DNA from: an uncultured Candidatus Poseidoniales archaeon
GTDB taxonomy: Archaea > Thermoplasmatota > Poseidoniia > Poseidoniales > Thalassarchaeaceae
Reading direction: 5' to 3'
DNA length: 54,410 nucleotides
Assembly: GCA_902593945.1 (NCBI GenBank)
Contig: CACJKA010000008.1
Span: forward strand, 1 to 54,410
Shown: positions 27,809-36,451 of the stretch, piece by piece
Numbering within the stretch: the stretch's first letter is position 1
Layout: each line of letters opens with the position of its first letter
Notes under the pieces: generated by a model
Databases searched by the model: none
The model's input: only the letters and a program-made list of their open reading frames with translations
What the model was told of the DNA's origin: nothing
Translations under genes and position numbers: made by a program

Positions 27809-28480
27809 CTATGCGAGAGGAACTTCTTCATCAGTATGACCCTCGTTAATATTTTGTTCATTTGATGAGAAAATATCTATATCATTTGATAATAACCAAG
27901 TTCTGACCCATTGAAGTAGTAATGCCTCAAAGAAGAATCTTGTTGCAAAATGTAGCAACAAGGCAAGTAATGAGAGTCTGCCACTAGCAAAAAGGGCGTT
28001 TTGTATATCCATTTCACCAGTACCTAATAATAAATTACCAAATGGCTCCAAAATGTAAAAAGCACCAAGAATAACTAAAATACCCGCCAAATTAGATAAT
28101 ACTGCATTGCCTCTTTCCCTTCCAATTGACATTACTAGAGTCGCAAGTAAAGCTATACTTGGAACAATTAAACTTAGTTCTGCGAATTCGAAACCACCTA
28201 GTTGAGAAATTGGTATAGTCGAATCACCTAATCTATCTGCTCCCTTCTCCACCGATATCCACCAAAGAAGAATAGCCATTATGAGCATAGCTCCAGAAAT
28301 TCTCCCCCTCTGGAATATCATATCTCTAATGTGATGTCTATCTTGAGGCTGGAGTCGCTGTATTATTGATTCCATCATCTCTAATGATGATTGATTCGTA
28401 GAATCATCTTTTTGAGTGTCAGAAATGGATGAATTGACAGTCGGTAAACTATCATTAAGTGCATCGTCCCCTATAACCAT
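27809..28480 (-). CDS. Unknown integral membrane protein
   Basis: Not recognised. A polar, Ser/Asp-rich N terminus (about 1-55) precedes four probable membrane helices (about 62-78, 98-118, 127-147 and 165-190), and the C terminus is again polar and acidic. The N terminus contains an amphipathic IIQRLQPQDRHHIRDMIF. It starts the leftward run with trm56 and carAB and diverges from folP over 55 bases. Confidence 0.65.
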   Translation of the reverse strand: MVIGDDALNDSLPTVNSSISDTQKDDSTNQSSLEMMESIIQRLQPQDRHHIRDMIFQRGRISGAMLIMAILLWWISVEKGADRLGDSTIPISQLGGFEFAELSLIVPSIALLATLVMSIGRERGNAVLSNLAGILVILGAFYILEPFGNLLLGTGEMDIQNALFASGRLSLLALLLHFATRFFFEALLLQWVRTWLLSNDIDIFSSNEQNINEGHTDEEVPLA

Positions 28481-28535
28481 CGTTGGATTGCCACTACATC
28501 ACATCATAAAGGATTGGTAGAATCGAGGTGTCAAC

Positions 28536-29375
28536 ATGCCTGACTGGAGACCCTTGATAGTTCGCCGAGAAGATGGTTTTCCAAGGATAATGGGTGTACT
28601 AAATATCACTCCAGACTCTTTTTTTGAAGATTCGAGAACAAATAATATATCTGAAACAATTAAGATTGCAGACTCAATGATTCAAAATGGAGCAGATTGG
28701 TTAGATATTGGGGGGGAATCAACTAGACCCGGCGCAAATCCTGTTAGTGAAGAAGAGGAAATATCTAGAGTAATTCCAGTTATTCGGGAATTAAGAAAGA
28801 AATTTCCTAGAATAGGGATTTCTATCGACACTAGAAGAGCTAAAGTGGCAGAACTATCTTTGAAAGAAGGAGCTGATATGATAAATGATATTTCAGCACT
28901 TGGTGATAAAAATATGTTAACTGTGATAAAGGAAAGTGATTGTTATATTTGTCTAATGCATATGAGAGGTTTGCCAGAAAATATGCAAAATAATCCTCAA
29001 TATGATGATGTAGTAATAGAAGTAAGAGAAATATTGGATAAAAAGGTAAACCTACTTTTAGACGAAGGGGTTAATCCTAATAGAATAATTGTCGACCCAG
29101 GAATTGGATTCGGGAAATCTTTAGATCACAATCTATCTTTACTAAAATCAGGTAGAGAAATAGTTCCAATGAGAAAGGTTGGACTTATGTGGGGAGTAAG
29201 TAGAAAAAGTATGTTTTCAGAATTATTGGGGAGAATGGACACTAGAGATCGATTAGCGGGAACTCTTGGAATAGCTGCAATGTCGAAATCTAAAGCCGTA
29301 GATGTCATCAGAGTCCATGATGTCGCAGAACATATGGACTTGTTTCGTGCGATGTCCGCTATGGAGGATTTCTAA
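28536..29375 (+). CDS. folP: Dihydropteroate synthase
   Basis: TIM-barrel enzyme joining a pterin diphosphate to p-aminobenzoate (or a related arylamine). The signatures are present: MGVLNITPDSFF near residue 20, DIGGESTRPGA near 57, the DTRRA strand, INDISAL, MHMRGLP, VDPGIGFGK and SRKSMF with the Ser-Arg-Lys of the active site, and the C-terminal IRVHDV. Length 279 is typical. It is followed by the TraB-family gene with a one-base overlap. The product could be a folate or methanopterin precursor; bacterial-like motifs favour folate. Confidence 0.94.
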   Translation: MPDWRPLIVRREDGFPRIMGVLNITPDSFFEDSRTNNISETIKIADSMIQNGADWLDIGGESTRPGANPVSEEEEISRVIPVIRELRKKFPRIGISIDTRRAKVAELSLKEGADMINDISALGDKNMLTVIKESDCYICLMHMRGLPENMQNNPQYDDVVIEVREILDKKVNLLLDEGVNPNRIIVDPGIGFGKSLDHNLSLLKSGREIVPMRKVGLMWGVSRKSMFSELLGRMDTRDRLAGTLGIAAMSKSKAVDVIRVHDVAEHMDLFRAMSAMEDF

Positions 29376-30541
29376 TGCCTAACGATACTAAGAATATTGT
29401 AGATATAGATGAAAATCTTCGATTATTAGGGACTGCCCATGTGAGTAAAACTTCAGTAAATCTTGTAAGAGAACAAATTAAAGAATTTAATCCTGATGTG
29501 GTCGCAGTAGAACTATGTGAATCAAGATTAGCCGCATTAAAGAAACCAGAAGGAATTGATAATGAAGACCTTCTAAAAATCATTAGTGAAGGAAGATCAG
29601 CGATGATTATTCTTCAATCTGCATTGTCAGTTCAACAAAGAAAAATGGGTATTAATTCCGGAGAAAAACCGGGGGCAGAATTATTGGAAGCAGTTAATCT
29701 AGCCGATGAATTAGCAATACCTGTTGAATTAATTGATAGAGATGTAGTGATTACTCTAAGAAGAGCATGGCGTAAAATGGGTTTTAGAGAGAAGATCAAG
29801 GTAATTACTTCATTATTAGACGAGGATGATGATGATGATTTTGATTTGGAAGAATTACTAAATGACAGCGATTTGCTTAGTAGTATGATGGAGGATGTAT
29901 ACAAGATTGCACCTAATGCAGGCCATGTTCTAATAGATGAAAGAGATTTATTCTTGAGTGGACGAATACAACAAATACGTGGAAAGGGGAAAATTTTAGC
30001 CGTTGTAGGAGCAGGTCATATTTCAGGTATCCAGGAATGCCTAAAGAAACCTGCAATAGAAACAACATCTAAACTATCTGAACTTAGAAAGCAACCTAAG
30101 AAACCTAAGTGGCCTACATATCTTATGTTAGCAATCCCAATTTTCCTAATCTCGGCAGTCTTGTGGAGTGGGATAAAGGGAGATTTCAATACAATTTGGG
30201 ACTCAGCGTTAATATGGTTGGCATTAAATTCAGCGCTTACTGGATTGGGCATTTTAATCGCGAGAGGGCATCCCTTGTCTATAATCGCGGGAGCATTGGC
30301 ATCACCGATAACTTCACTAAATCCAAGTTTAGCAGCAGGATGGTTCGCAGGATATACTCAGTTGAAAGTTAATCCGCCAACCGGGAAAGATGCATCCGAT
30401 TTTCTTGAGTTCACTAGTTTCTATAGTATGTTCTTCAAGAATAAAGTAGGGCGAGTAATTATGGTTACTTCGTTGGGAAATCTTGGTTCAACGGCTGGAA
30501 CATTTTTGGCTGCTGGATTGATATCTAATGGTTTAATATGA
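29375..30541 (+). CDS. TraB/PrgY-family membrane protein
   Basis: The soluble N-terminal TraB domain begins LRLLGTAHVSKTSVNLV and continues VVAVELCESRLAAL, with later VLIDERDLFLSGRIQ and VVGAGHISGI motifs; these GTAHVS, E, R and GxGH elements are the conserved, probably metal-binding positions of the TraB/Tiki group, proposed to be proteases. A stretch of acidic residues (DEDDDDDFDLEE) sits near 150-160. The C-terminal 150 residues hold about four membrane helices. Its natural target in archaea is not known. Confidence 0.88.
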   Translation: MPNDTKNIVDIDENLRLLGTAHVSKTSVNLVREQIKEFNPDVVAVELCESRLAALKKPEGIDNEDLLKIISEGRSAMIILQSALSVQQRKMGINSGEKPGAELLEAVNLADELAIPVELIDRDVVITLRRAWRKMGFREKIKVITSLLDEDDDDDFDLEELLNDSDLLSSMMEDVYKIAPNAGHVLIDERDLFLSGRIQQIRGKGKILAVVGAGHISGIQECLKKPAIETTSKLSELRKQPKKPKWPTYLMLAIPIFLISAVLWSGIKGDFNTIWDSALIWLALNSALTGLGILIARGHPLSIIAGALASPITSLNPSLAAGWFAGYTQLKVNPPTGKDASDFLEFTSFYSMFFKNKVGRVIMVTSLGNLGSTAGTFLAAGLISNGLI

Positions 30542-30557
30542 AAAAAAAGGTGTAGAA

Positions 30558-31535
30558 ATGGAAAGGAATTTTGGTATTTTCTGTGCCTTGATAATCAGCA
30601 TACTTGCATATACCGGTAATATGTTCTTTAATGATTTTAGCATTAATATCGGCGCTAGTACTTTGGCCTTAATACTAGGAGCGATATTAGCAAACTTCAC
30701 ACCTAATCTAGAAAAAGGAGGGAAATGGATGATTAAACTAGTAATGCCTATAGCAATAATTCTCCTTGGTTTTGGTTTACATTTAACATCATTCTTTAAA
30801 CCTGAAATAGGATATCTAGGCCTATTTGTAGTTTTAATAACTGCAATTACTAGTTTCATGATATGCTATTTTATTGGAAGATATATGAAATTAGATCTAG
30901 AAACCTGTATAGCGCTAGGCACTGGGGGTGCAATTTGTGGAAATAGTGCAGTAATAGCTGTATCTCCGAGCCTAAAATTAAAAGAGGAAAAAGTAGGGGT
31001 AATACTTGCAATAATTAATTTATTAGGTTTGATTACATTTTTCACGATTCCAGTTCTATCAAAAATTCTGAATTTGCCCGAAGAACAAGGAGGAATTTGG
31101 GCAGGTTCTGTGATTCATGCTGTACCTCAAGCAATTGCAGCAGGAGAAACCATAGGGCCCGAAGCAATGGTTATAGCTACAACAATAAAACTATCAAGAG
31201 TATCATTATTAGTCATCATAGTACCATTGTGTGCTATTATAGCAAATAATAAAACAAAGACAAAAGGGCAGAAATTTGAGATTGGGAGAATACCATATTT
31301 CGTTCCTGGTTTTGTCTTAACTGCGATTCTATCGACATGGGTAATTCCTGTCGAGTTAGCCGATAATATGGCATCCATAGGCAAATTATTGTTGCTTCCT
31401 TTACTCGCATCTGTTGGGTTTTTCATAAATAAAGAAAGTATGAGGAATGCTGGAGGGCCGATACTATTAGTAGGAATAATGGCAACGATTTGTATGTTAA
31501 TAAGTAGTTATTTAACTATAATAATACTTTCATAA
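30558..31535 (+). CDS. YeiH/UPF0324-family putative anion exporter
   Basis: Integral membrane protein with about ten predicted helices. The repeated helix-breaking motifs include LGTGGAICGNSAVIAVSP (about 118-136) and GSVIHAVPQAIAAGE, which identify the UPF0324/YeiH family, annotated as putative sulfate exporters. The start at 30558 (ATG) follows a GGTGTAG segment. The neighbouring permease is of the TauE/SafE sulfite/sulfonate type, so the pair may handle sulfur oxyanions; this is inference. Confidence 0.87.
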   Translation: MERNFGIFCALIISILAYTGNMFFNDFSINIGASTLALILGAILANFTPNLEKGGKWMIKLVMPIAIILLGFGLHLTSFFKPEIGYLGLFVVLITAITSFMICYFIGRYMKLDLETCIALGTGGAICGNSAVIAVSPSLKLKEEKVGVILAIINLLGLITFFTIPVLSKILNLPEEQGGIWAGSVIHAVPQAIAAGETIGPEAMVIATTIKLSRVSLLVIIVPLCAIIANNKTKTKGQKFEIGRIPYFVPGFVLTAILSTWVIPVELADNMASIGKLLLLPLLASVGFFINKESMRNAGGPILLVGIMATICMLISSYLTIIILS

Positions 31536-31555
31536 ATACGAAAAGAGGAGATTTT

Positions 31556-32363
31556 ATGGAACCAAATACAATCTTAGCATTGATTCTAATTTTTTCTACT
31601 GCTATTATTTTCTCACCATTAGGATTAGGGGGGGGGGATCATTTTCATGCCTGTATTACATTACATAATGGATTGGGAAATAAAGACTGCAATTCTAGGT
31701 TCTTTAATTTTAGTCTGGTCTGTAGCTCTAGGGAGTCAATTTGCTCACAATAAAGGAGGATATGGAGATATTGAAATCGCTAAAAGAGGTATGATTTTTG
31801 GAGTGCCAGGGGCCATATTTGGAGCGATATTAGGTTTTTTATTAATTGAACATATTAGCGACATTACAATAAAAATCATTGCACTAGTTATTGTTTCATG
31901 GATCTGCTATAAAGCAGCATTACGAATGTCATCTAAAGAAGATATTACTGGAGAAGCGATAGGTGAAATGAATGAGAAATATTGGCTAACTGGAATCTTC
32001 TTCGGAGGTATGTCTTCAGGACTCCTGGGTATTGGAGGAGGAGGTATATTCGTTACTATGAATAGAAATTACGGCGGACTAAGCAGTAAATCATCTGCAG
32101 GAACTGCATTTATGCTAGCAGTAATGGTTGTTCCGACCGCTATAATTTCCCATATAATAATTGATGGGACTTTGAGTACTCTAATTGAAGGAGCAACAAT
32201 AATTGGAGCAATTGTACCATTATTGGTGATGACTCTATCATTTACAGGCGCCAAATATGCAATAAAATACTTACCAGTCAAAGTAATTACCAGTCTCTTT
32301 ATACTAATCATTAGTATTAGTATGATCAAATATATTCAAGAAATTCTGGCAATGATATTCTAA
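31556..32363 (+). pseudogene. TauE/SafE-family permease, frame broken at a run of ten G
   Basis: The 5' part (from ATG 31556, after GAGGAG) encodes membrane helix 1 ending FSPLGLGGG, then shifts frame at G10 (31628-31637). With nine G it would read on as GLGGGIIFMPVLHYIMDW and give one protein of about 268 residues, a normal TauE/SafE length with its signature GGMSSGLLGIGGGGIFV. As written, the first frame stops at 31753, while an internal ATG at 31647 begins a 238-residue frame lacking helix 1. Possible causes are sequencing error, slippage-based switching, or a recent mutation. The end shares CTAA with the thiolase stop. Confidence 0.8.
31628..31637 (+). repeat. G10 homopolymer inside the TauE/SafE gene
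   Basis: Ten consecutive G within an otherwise AT-rich sequence, exactly at the codons for the conserved LGGG of TauE/SafE permeases. Loss of one G or gain of two restores the frame. Such tracts are prone both to replication slippage and to sequencing error. Confidence 0.9.
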
Positions 32364-33583
32364 ATTGACTCGATAATCATTGCAATCCCTTGACCACCAC
32401 CAATACATGCGGTTGCAACACCATACTTGCCTCCACATCTCTTCAATTCATGAGCCAAAGTCAGTACTAATCTAGTCCCTGTGGCTGCAAGAGGATGCCC
32501 TAACCCAACTGCTCCTCCATTAACATTCACTTTTTCGATATCTAATCCTAAGTCTTTGATGCAAGCAACTGCTTGGCCAGCAAATGCTTCATTAATCTCC
32601 CATCGATCAATATCTTCGATACTTAGGCCCGCCTTTTCTAGAGCCAAACGGCTGCTTGGAACAGGCCCATACGCCATTATTGCTGGTTCCAAACCCACAA
32701 TCCCCCAAGAAACAATTCTGGCTAAAGGAGAATCGCCATCCAAAGAAGCCCTAGATGCAGATTTAATTACAACTGCAGCTGCACCATCAACAACTCCACT
32801 AGCATTACCTGCAGTAACTAGACTATCTGGACCGAAGGCTGTTCTTAATTCCGATAAAGATTCGGGAGTTGAGTTAAGTACAACATGATCCTCATCTTTG
32901 TATGTAATTTCTCCTACAGATACTATCTCTTGGCCCCAAATACCATTCTCTATTGAGGAGGCAGTCCTTGTATGTGAAAGTGCAGCAAATTCATCGGTTT
33001 CTTTTCTTGTAATCCCTTTTCTTCGACATATCTCGTCTGAAGTCTGGGCCATAAAAGAACCACACATCCCATCTAATAAATTTGTAAATAAGTAATCTTC
33101 CATATCTTTTTCTAAAACTGTGCCTTGTTTTGGTGGCCTAGCTAATTTGTATGTATCTCTCATTCCACGAAGAACATGAGGGGATTGAGAAAGATTTTCC
33201 ATACCCCCTGAGACCACAATTGATGCTTCTCCAAGCATTATCATCTGTGCACCAGTTACAATGGATTGAACTCCTGAGCCACAGATTCTTGATAGAGTTA
33301 GCATTGGAACTTCTTGAGGTATTCCCGCACCTAGACCTGCATGCCTAGCGCCGAATATTGCTTGATCACATGTTTGTAATGCATAACCCATTACTACATG
33401 ATCTACATCTTCAGGAGATGTTCCAGTTTTCTCAAGAGCACCTTTTATTGCTATTTCTCCTAATTTTAAGGCGCTTGTGTCCTTCAACAGGCCACCAGGG
33501 AGACCGTCTCCTCTTTTACCGCCTTGCCATTCACAAAACGGTGTTCTAGCACCACCAACAATCACTACATCTTCAACGGCCAT
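32360..33583 (-). CDS. Acetyl-CoA C-acyltransferase (thiolase)
   Basis: Thiolase catalysing reversible condensation or cleavage of acyl-CoA. The nucleophilic cysteine is Cys101 in LSRICGSGVQS; NVNGGAVGLGHPLAATG supplies the active-site histidine and ATACIGGGQG the second cysteine. Length (407) is standard. It could serve beta-oxidation or acetoacetyl-CoA synthesis for the mevalonate pathway; no HMG-CoA synthase or DUF35 partner lies next to it, which leans toward a bacterial-type degradative thiolase. Confidence 0.93.
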   Translation of the reverse strand: MAVEDVVIVGGARTPFCEWQGGKRGDGLPGGLLKDTSALKLGEIAIKGALEKTGTSPEDVDHVVMGYALQTCDQAIFGARHAGLGAGIPQEVPMLTLSRICGSGVQSIVTGAQMIMLGEASIVVSGGMENLSQSPHVLRGMRDTYKLARPPKQGTVLEKDMEDYLFTNLLDGMCGSFMAQTSDEICRRKGITRKETDEFAALSHTRTASSIENGIWGQEIVSVGEITYKDEDHVVLNSTPESLSELRTAFGPDSLVTAGNASGVVDGAAAVVIKSASRASLDGDSPLARIVSWGIVGLEPAIMAYGPVPSSRLALEKAGLSIEDIDRWEINEAFAGQAVACIKDLGLDIEKVNVNGGAVGLGHPLAATGTRLVLTLAHELKRCGGKYGVATACIGGGQGIAMIIESI

Positions 33584-33638
33584 GATAGTCCGAGATGTAA
33601 GTCATTCATGAGGGTGACTATCAAGTTAGGACAGTCTC

Positions 33639-35045
33639 TCATTCGTTAGTATTGTCTTCTGACAACGTTCCAAGATAGTCAGGTAGATCTACACCCGCCA
33701 TCTTGGCAACATCATGAATTGGAGGTAAACTTTGTACTAAGCTACTTACAAAGTTGCTTGTAGCAGAAGAACCGTCAGTGTTGCTACCGCCGTCCCAAAC
33801 AGTTACCTTGTCAATCTTCATATTACGAATTGCCTCAACTTGTGCAGCAACCATGCTTTCAATCTTCTCGACCATTAGTAGAGTAGCAGCTGCTTTGGTA
33901 TCTCCACCTGCACTCTTAACTAAACCAGCGTAACCAGATGCCTTAGCATCCAATACTTTCTGGATACCAGCAGCTTCCGCTTCATATCTTGCAAGAATTG
34001 CATCGGCGTCTCCTCGAGCAATACGGCGAAGACGTTCCGCTTCTGCCTCGGCAGATATCTCAATCTGTTGTTTCTGAATTTGTTCACGGACAATCTCGCT
34101 TGCTTGTAATCTTGCTTCTTCTTCTTTGAAGAATGCGCGCTGAATTTCTGCTTCTGCTTCTGCTGCAGCGACTGCTGCACGTTGTTTAGCAGCAGCTTCA
34201 ATCTCTGCCAAATCCGCATCAGAATTTTTCACTATTGCAGTTGCAGCGTTCTCGCCAGAAACTGCTAATGCCTCTTGGTTACCAACATATACACGCTGAT
34301 CCGCTTCTGCAGTCTTACGTCCTTTTTCTGCCTCCGCTAGGTTTTCAGCAACTTCAATCTCACGCACTCTGTTTGCTTTAGCAGCACCAACTGCTCCATC
34401 TCTCTCAGCATTTGCAACGTCAATACGTGCATTCTCAACTGCAGTTGAAGCAGCCTTCTTACCAATGCTCTCGATATAATCAGACTCATCAGTAATATCT
34501 ACCAGATTAACGTTAATCAGATAAATACCAATCTTTTGTAATTCTGTGTCTACATTAGTTCTAGTCATCTCAAGGAATGTATCTCTATCTTGATTAATCT
34601 GTTCAATTGTCAAAGATGCTACGGTCAAACGAAGTTGTCCAAAGATAATCTCTTTGGCCATCTCTTCAATTTGCTGAGGAGATAATTGTAATAACCTCTC
34701 AGCAGCATTTGCCATAATCGCTTTCTCGGTACTGATACCTACAGTGAAAGTACTTGGAACGTTGATTCTAATATTCTGCATAGAAAGTGCATTTCTCAAA
34801 TCTATGTTGATTGTGATTGGGGTTAACGATAGGAAAGAATAATCCTGAATTAACGGCCAAACTAATGTAGCACCACCATGGATCGTCCTAGAAGCTCTAC
34901 CTCCTGATGTTCGACCATAAACTACCATAATCTTGTCAGGAGGACACCTCTTATACCTCTGTGCAAAGAAGATTGTTGTTGCTACCAAAACTAAAACTAT
35001 AGCGAAAATCATTATTGTTGCGTAGGGGGATCCGTCGTCTGCCAT
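33639..35045 (-). CDS. Flotillin-family membrane scaffold protein
   Basis: An N-terminal membrane helix (about 8-27) is followed by a PHB/SPFH domain (about 30-200, with KCPPDKIMVVYGR-like RCPPDKIMVVYG) and a long Ala/Glu/Arg-rich coiled coil (about 200-400, many AEAE and EAE repeats), the layout of flotillin and YqiK. Such proteins oligomerise at the cytoplasmic face and organise membrane microdomains. The NfeD-like partner gene lies just upstream on the same strand, the usual pairing. Confidence 0.92.
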   Translation of the reverse strand: MADDGSPYATIMIFAIVLVLVATTIFFAQRYKRCPPDKIMVVYGRTSGGRASRTIHGGATLVWPLIQDYSFLSLTPITINIDLRNALSMQNIRINVPSTFTVGISTEKAIMANAAERLLQLSPQQIEEMAKEIIFGQLRLTVASLTIEQINQDRDTFLEMTRTNVDTELQKIGIYLINVNLVDITDESDYIESIGKKAASTAVENARIDVANAERDGAVGAAKANRVREIEVAENLAEAEKGRKTAEADQRVYVGNQEALAVSGENAATAIVKNSDADLAEIEAAAKQRAAVAAAEAEAEIQRAFFKEEEARLQASEIVREQIQKQQIEISAEAEAERLRRIARGDADAILARYEAEAAGIQKVLDAKASGYAGLVKSAGGDTKAAATLLMVEKIESMVAAQVEAIRNMKIDKVTVWDGGSNTDGSSATSNFVSSLVQSLPPIHDVAKMAGVDLPDYLGTLSEDNTNE

Positions 35046-35079
35046 TATCTCAACTCATACCTAATGAACGACTACTAGG

Positions 35080-35100
35080 TCAAGAAGTCTTTGCCGACAT
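35080..35100 (-). repeat. Border motif copy 2
   Basis: Minus strand reads ATGTCGGCAAAGACT followed by TCTTGA, an ATG-to-TGA mini-frame of six sense codons, between the NfeD-like gene and flotillin and about 20 bases after the T-rich TATA-like CTTTTATTTC. Shares its first twelve bases, apart from one or two positions, with three other copies. Confidence 0.35.
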
Positions 35101-35123
35101 CTTCTGAAATAAAAGTTAAAAAA

Positions 35124-35726
35124 TTATTTTCTTTTGACTATTAATGTAGATGAAACTACATCGATGACTTCTGCAAAATCGCCAGTAGCCATTGGCTGGC
35201 CATCGTCAGTTTTAGCGTTATAAGTTCTCATTGCGCTACCAGATTCAACCTGTATCTGGCCTACTCCTCCTTCTGGAATTCTAAGATAGATTGTACCTAC
35301 TGAACCTATTGCATCATCCATATCTATTGTACCATCAGATTGGAGTGCTACGAATAGTTGGAATAATTTTCCAGTACCATACATTGATCCAAAACCTGTA
35401 ATCGAGCCAACTACAATTGCAAGTGAGGTTTGATTAGAATTGCCATCTAAAACCCATAAACCCGCTAAACCGAAAAACATCATGAATGCCATAATTCCTT
35501 GGAATGTAAGTGCCTTGAACGATGCATCTGCACCCATCGCATCGAAGTCTGTACCAAATAATCCATCAAATACATCTGCTGTAATACCTCCAATCATAAT
35601 TAATGCGAACCATAGTAAGAAAAGAATTCCCCCCAATACTGCAGAAGAGGCGAAGATTAACTCTAATCCGCCGCCTCCTTCATAACCAACAAGTGAAAGT
35701 AAATCAAAGTCCGCGAGAGATGCCAT
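35124..35726 (-). CDS. NfeD/YuaF-like membrane protein
   Basis: Three or four membrane helices (about 25-47, 78-98, 105-125 from the chosen start) are followed by a C-terminal OB-like domain (about 135-200: GSVGTIYLRIPEGGVGQIQV, DFAEVIDVVSSTLIVKR), as in the short NfeD proteins YuaF and YqiJ that accompany flotillins. Start uncertain: ATG 35726 is used; an in-frame GTG at 35756 would add ten residues (MKCKINLEPF) but lies on the only AGAGGTG sequence. Confidence 0.8.
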   Translation of the reverse strand: MASLADFDLLSLVGYEGGGGLELIFASSAVLGGILFLLWFALIMIGGITADVFDGLFGTDFDAMGADASFKALTFQGIMAFMMFFGLAGLWVLDGNSNQTSLAIVVGSITGFGSMYGTGKLFQLFVALQSDGTIDMDDAIGSVGTIYLRIPEGGVGQIQVESGSAMRTYNAKTDDGQPMATGDFAEVIDVVSSTLIVKRK

Positions 35727-35752
35727 GAATGGTTCTAGGTTAATCTTGCATT

Positions 35753-35770
35753 TCACCTCTTCGGCGACAT
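35753..35770 (-). repeat. Border motif copy 3
   Basis: Minus strand reads ATGTCGCCGAAGAGGTGA, five codons between ATG and TGA, just upstream of the NfeD-like gene. Weaker match to the other copies (CGCCGAAG for CGGCAAAG). It overlaps the candidate ribosome-binding site AGAGGTG. Confidence 0.3.
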
Positions 35771-35786
35771 TATGATAAATTCAATG

Positions 35787-36035
35787 CTATTTACGCTGTT
35801 TTATCACGGCCAGATATTTTTCAAGATTTATTATTGGTCCAACAGAAAGTCCTGTGATTATTGCTGAAAATATTAGATTATCAAATAAATCGTAAATGAA
35901 AAGGAAGAGAATTGCTAAAATCAAAGGAATTAAAAAACGACGAAGGAATAAATGGTAACCCCCCAATAATTCAAATGCAGGATTCTCTATCGCTTCATCT
36001 AATAATTCTGGAAAGCCTTTCTTTCCGTCTGACAT
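35787..36035 (-). CDS. Unknown 82-residue membrane protein
   Basis: Not recognised. The N-terminal third is polar with an amphipathic ELLDEAIENPAFELL; two hydrophobic helices follow (about 35-52 and 54-71), and it ends in basic VIKQRK. The ATG at 36035 is chosen because AGGTG lies six bases upstream; a GTG at 36044 would add three residues. It lies between another small membrane gene and the NfeD-like and flotillin genes on the same strand, so a role in the same membrane assembly is possible. Confidence 0.7.
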   Translation of the reverse strand: MSDGKKGFPELLDEAIENPAFELLGGYHLFLRRFLIPLILAILFLFIYDLFDNLIFSAIITGLSVGPIINLEKYLAVIKQRK

Positions 36036-36056
36036 CTGTTGCACCTAATTGATTTG

Positions 36057-36392
36057 TTAACCAAGATTTGCTAACCAAACAATCATACCAATAACTGTCA
36101 AACCAACAGGAACTACATACCATATCACTTTGGTAACTACTGTATTAGCGTCTTCAAATTGTAATTCGCCGTTTTCATCCCTAATTAGATTGGTTTTTTC
36201 TAATTTAGAGTATGCCCCATCAAACTCTTTCTGGTGTTTGGATAAGAAAATAAGGAAATATATGGCCATAACAATTGTCCCACCTCCGGTACCTTGTAGT
36301 AAAACCGCCAAGAATTCTAAAGCTATTGAGTTTCCAATCAATATCTGAGCGAGTCCAAGCATAACCAAAATCAATGAGTCAATTCGTGCCAT
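36057..36392 (-). CDS. Unknown 111-residue membrane protein
   Basis: Not recognised. Two hydrophobic helices in the first half (about 5-31 and 37-50), a charged loop of about 30 residues (KHQKEFDGAYSKLEKTNLIR) and a third helix (about 88-107). A TATA-like TTTTATATTA lies about 28 bases before the ATG, consistent with a leaderless transcript starting here, which would make it the first gene of the flotillin run. The next gene starts 21 bases after its stop. Confidence 0.65.
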   Translation of the reverse strand: MARIDSLILVMLGLAQILIGNSIALEFLAVLLQGTGGGTIVMAIYFLIFLSKHQKEFDGAYSKLEKTNLIRDENGELQFEDANTVVTKVIWYVVPVGLTVIGMIVWLANLG

Positions 36393-36420
36393 ATGATTAA
36401 AGCGGAGAGGTAATATAAAA

Positions 36421-36438
36421 TCAATCCTTTGCCGGCAT
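36421..36438 (-). repeat. Border motif copy 4
   Basis: Minus strand reads ATGCCGGCAAAGGATTGA, a four-codon mini-frame after the ATG, in the gap between the thioesterase stop and the 111-residue membrane protein, directly upstream of a TATA-like element. Confidence 0.35.
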
Positions 36439-36451
36439 AATTACGATTATC

